DNA of 14,995 bases from Elusimicrobia bacterium RIFCSPLOWO2_12_FULL_59_9 (GTDB lineage: Bacteria > Elusimicrobiota > Elusimicrobia > O2-12-FULL-59-9), in the NCBI GenBank assembly GCA_001800185.1, contig MGUX01000029.1, positions 1 through 14,995 of the forward strand, in the 5' to 3' direction. Below the pieces are notes generated by a model that worked only from the letters and a program-made list of their open reading frames with translations, searched no databases and was not told the origin of the DNA. Both the position numbers and the translations under genes were made by a program. Of the stretch, positions 13,124-14,995 are shown one piece after another. Within the stretch, counting starts at the first letter, position 1, and every line of letters begins with the position of its first letter.

Positions 13124-14151
13124 AACTTAAACCCTAAGGAGATTCGGTGGGTGTCCGAAAAGTCGCCGTAGGAGACGAAGGCGTAATCCATGGTCATCAA
13201 GACGAGTTTGTTGGATTTGATATCCTGTTCCGCTTCTTCCATGTTTCTTTCCCACCACGGGGTGCCTTCCTCGGCCCAGCCTCCGGCGCCTCCGCCGAGC
13301 AAGCTTTGGACGCTGACGCCGACCGAAACGCCCGCGGCGGAGCCGATATTTTTCATTTCCTGGTAGCCGGCGCGGAGAGCGAAATTGGGCGCCGTTTTCC
13401 ACTCGACGCCGAAGTGTGGCTTGAAGTCGGCGTCGTAGGCCTTTTCACCCTCCACCGAGACGGTGATTTTAGGCGAATAGAGAGCGATGCCGGCCCGCAA
13501 ATTGCGGGGCAGGGGGTTTTCGACCCCGTCGATGTCGAGCGAGGGGCCCACATTTTGAAGCGCGACGCCGAAGGCGAAGCCCGAGTTCTTGTATTGAATG
13601 CCGAAGTCCGCCGCCATCTCCGAGCCGGTGACGTCGGCCAGCTTCTGCTTGATCATCTTGATGTTGGCGCCCGCGGACAAGTGTGAGGTTAGGTAAAAGG
13701 CGTATCCCAGAGAGCCGGCCAGCGCGTTGGCGGTCAGATCCCCCGTGGGTTGTTTGGCGGCGGTATAGCCCTCGATTCCGGGCACGTTAAAATAGGTGAA
13801 GCTTGCTCCCAGGGCGCCGTGTTCAGGAGAAAGGGGGACGATGCAGCTCGCAAATTGAGTCGTGATATTTTCGATGAACTGAGTATGGTTGAGCTGCACC
13901 TCCCGGTACTCGGTGCGGACCATGCCGGCCGGGTTCCACCACAGGGAGTTGGCGTCGTCGGCGACGGCCGTGAAAGCTCCGCCCATGCCGATCGGGCGCG
14001 CTCCCTGCTCCATGCGCAAGAAGACCGCGGTGGCCGCGCCGTTGTCGGCTCCGGCATGGGCCTCGGGGGGAAGGCCGGCCTCCAGGCACGCGGCGGCGAG
14101 GACAAAAATGGCCGTCCATGGACGCCCCCGCTTGCCGATCTCTTTTGTCAT
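13120..14151 (-). CDS. PorV/PorQ-family (UPF0164) outer-membrane beta-barrel protein
   Basis: A 343-residue exported protein. The signal peptide has basic residues (KEIGKRGR), a hydrophobic core (AIFVLAAACLEAGL) and a likely cleavage after AHA33. The mature start is the family hallmark: FLRMEQGARPIGMGGAFTAV followed by ADDANSLWWNPAGM. Alternating hydrophobic strands follow, and the C-terminal RISLGFKF ends in Phe as expected for an outer-membrane barrel. PorV shuttles type IX secretion cargo to the attachment step in Bacteroidetes; the broader family has many copies of unknown role in other phyla, so a specific T9SS function is inference. An insertion of Gly/Trp-rich sequence plus WWERNMEEAEQDI near 290-310 precedes the last strands. 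It overlaps the upstream tail-bearing gene in ATGA, suggesting the two proteins act together. Confidence 0.88.
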   Translation of the reverse strand: MTKEIGKRGRPWTAIFVLAAACLEAGLPPEAHAGADNGAATAVFLRMEQGARPIGMGGAFTAVADDANSLWWNPAGMVRTEYREVQLNHTQFIENITTQFASCIVPLSPEHGALGASFTYFNVPGIEGYTAAKQPTGDLTANALAGSLGYAFYLTSHLSAGANIKMIKQKLADVTGSEMAADFGIQYKNSGFAFGVALQNVGPSLDIDGVENPLPRNLRAGIALYSPKITVSVEGEKAYDADFKPHFGVEWKTAPNFALRAGYQEMKNIGSAAGVSVGVSVQSLLGGGAGGWAEEGTPWWERNMEEAEQDIKSNKLVLMTMDYAFVSYGDFSDTHRISLGFKF

Positions 14152-14995
14152 TGAATCACCATCAGCTTTTTGACCGCGCTGAATTTCTCAGAGCCCGTTT
14201 GCGCCGTCGCCCGGATGAGGTAAACGCCGCTGCCCCCCTTGTTGCCGTAGTCGTTGACGAGGTTCCAGAGCAGGGTGTTGGTTCCGGAACTCAGGCCCGT
14301 CGTCCTCTGGTGGAAAACTTTTTCTCCGAGCACGGTGAAAATGTCGAGGTCCACGTCGGAGCCGCCGCCTAAGACGATGTCGATGCTGACGGGGGCCGAG
14401 CGGGCGGGGTTTGGATAGGGGACCATATCCCGCTTGAAAGTCTCGGCCGTCACGGTCGTGACGGCGCCGACGCCCGGAGCGATGATGAAGGTGATGGTCT
14501 GCAGCGAGCCGATGTTGCCGCTTCCATCCTGCGGCACGATGCTGATCGTGTAGGTGTCGGTGCTGCTTTGCGCCGCGGTCGGGGTGAAGGTGACCGTGCT
14601 TCCCGAGATGGAAGGGGCCCCCGCGATGGCGCCGGCGGACGTGCGGCTTAAGGAAACCGTGGTCGCCGCCGCGCCGGACCCCGACGCCTCGTTGAGTATG
14701 ATGGTGATGGAAGCGAAGGTACCCGAGGTGAGCGTGTCGCCGCCGCTCAGCGAGACGCTTTGCGAGTCGGCGCGAATCTGGGAGATCGAGGGGGCGGTGT
14801 TGTCGGTGGCGGTTTGCGCGGCAGTGCGGTCGACCGGCAGGGTCCCATGGATGAGGCCGTCGTTGTCGGACGTGTCGAGAGCCTGGTTGCCGAAGCCGTC
14901 TTTGGCGGAAAGCCCGATGCTGTAGACCCCCGTCGAGACCGACACGCCCGTGGAATCGGTGCCGTTCCAGGACTCCGCATAGGTGCCGGCTTCGC
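14148..14995 (-). CDS. Large surface protein with Ig-like domains and FlgD/T9SS-like tail (partial, 5' end missing)
   Basis: The C-terminal 281 residues of a protein whose frame runs off the right edge without a stop or a convincing start; the GTG at 14945 is internal. In order: the end of a FlgD-Ig-like domain (ESWNGTDSTGV ... VSTGVYSIGLSAKDGFGN), an Ig-like domain of the Big_5 kind (NTAPSISQI through TYTISIVPQDGSGN), and a C-terminal domain starting MVPYPNPA, with VDLDIFTVLGEKV, NTLLWNLVNDYGNKG, GVYLIRATAQ and final KKLMVIQ. The PNP motif, the G-V-Y strand and the basic end match FlgD-Ig/T9SS type A sorting tails. The protein is presumably secreted and surface-anchored. Low-complexity Ser/Thr/Gly composition fits an extracellular stalk. 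It is co-transcribed with the PorV-like gene. Confidence 0.85.
   Translation of the reverse strand, partial: EAGTYAESWNGTDSTGVSVSTGVYSIGLSAKDGFGNQALDTSDNDGLIHGTLPVDRTAAQTATDNTAPSISQIRADSQSVSLSGGDTLTSGTFASITIILNEASGSGAAATTVSLSRTSAGAIAGAPSISGSTVTFTPTAAQSSTDTYTISIVPQDGSGNIGSLQTITFIIAPGVGAVTTVTAETFKRDMVPYPNPARSAPVSIDIVLGGGSDVDLDIFTVLGEKVFHQRTTGLSSGTNTLLWNLVNDYGNKGGSGVYLIRATAQTGSEKFSAVKKLMVIQ

Noticed and set aside
5436..14995. Exosortase/EPS locus
   Set aside because: AsnB, GT4 and a Wzy-TPR protein occur in such loci, but no exosortase, PEP-CTERM tail or EpsH-like gene is visible; the tail seen is of the FlgD/T9SS type.

Overview
This 15 kb window is almost entirely a cell-surface glycan locus from a Gram-negative-type bacterium. 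A PorV/PorQ-like outer-membrane protein and a neighbour with a FlgD-Ig/T9SS-like C-terminal tail imply an outer membrane. This PorV-plus-tail pairing, the moderately high GC content and tightly overlapping genes remind me of Elusimicrobiota or related uncultured phyla. That is an impression; no marker gene in the window settles it. I see no rRNA, tRNA, CRISPR array, phage or intact insertion sequence.

Left part (1-1494). The 3' end of an unrecognised plus-strand reading frame (3-128) is followed by about 150 bp without a gene, then a minus-strand family 2 glycosyltransferase (285-1388). A 106 bp divergent interval separates it from a plus-strand operon and carries two back-to-back extended -10 elements.

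Plus-strand operon (1495-5443). Four genes: a nucleotidyltransferase fused to a GmhB-like HAD phosphatase, an RmlC-like epimerase, an SDR epimerase/reductase, and a three-domain TylC3/NovU/TcaB9-type sugar C-methyltransferase. The last three are contiguous or overlapping. Together they look like a pathway making an unusual activated sugar, possibly a modified heptose or C-methyl-branched deoxysugar. The SDR has Leu where the catalytic Tyr of YxxxK belongs.

Minus-strand block (5436-14995), in order of transcription: a large surface protein with Ig-like domains and a FlgD/T9SS-like tail (partial, runs off the right edge), a PorV-like protein, an O-antigen ligase/polymerase with TPR tail, a YfhO-family membrane protein, an LPG-synthase-TM-type (UPF0104) membrane protein and a family 4 glycosyltransferase. 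Five junctions join these six genes; four are 3-4 base stop/start overlaps and one is a 19 bp gap. After a 177 bp spacer with heptanucleotide repeats comes asparagine synthase AsnB, which is convergent with the plus-strand operon and overlaps it by 8 bp.

Reading: the left operon makes and decorates a nucleotide sugar; the glycosyltransferases, Wzy-like protein, YfhO-like protein and UPF0104 protein assemble or transfer glycans at the membrane; AsnB may amidate a sugar acid. The most thought-provoking feature is the apparent co-transcription of a T9SS-like cargo/PorV pair with glycan polymerase and transfer genes.
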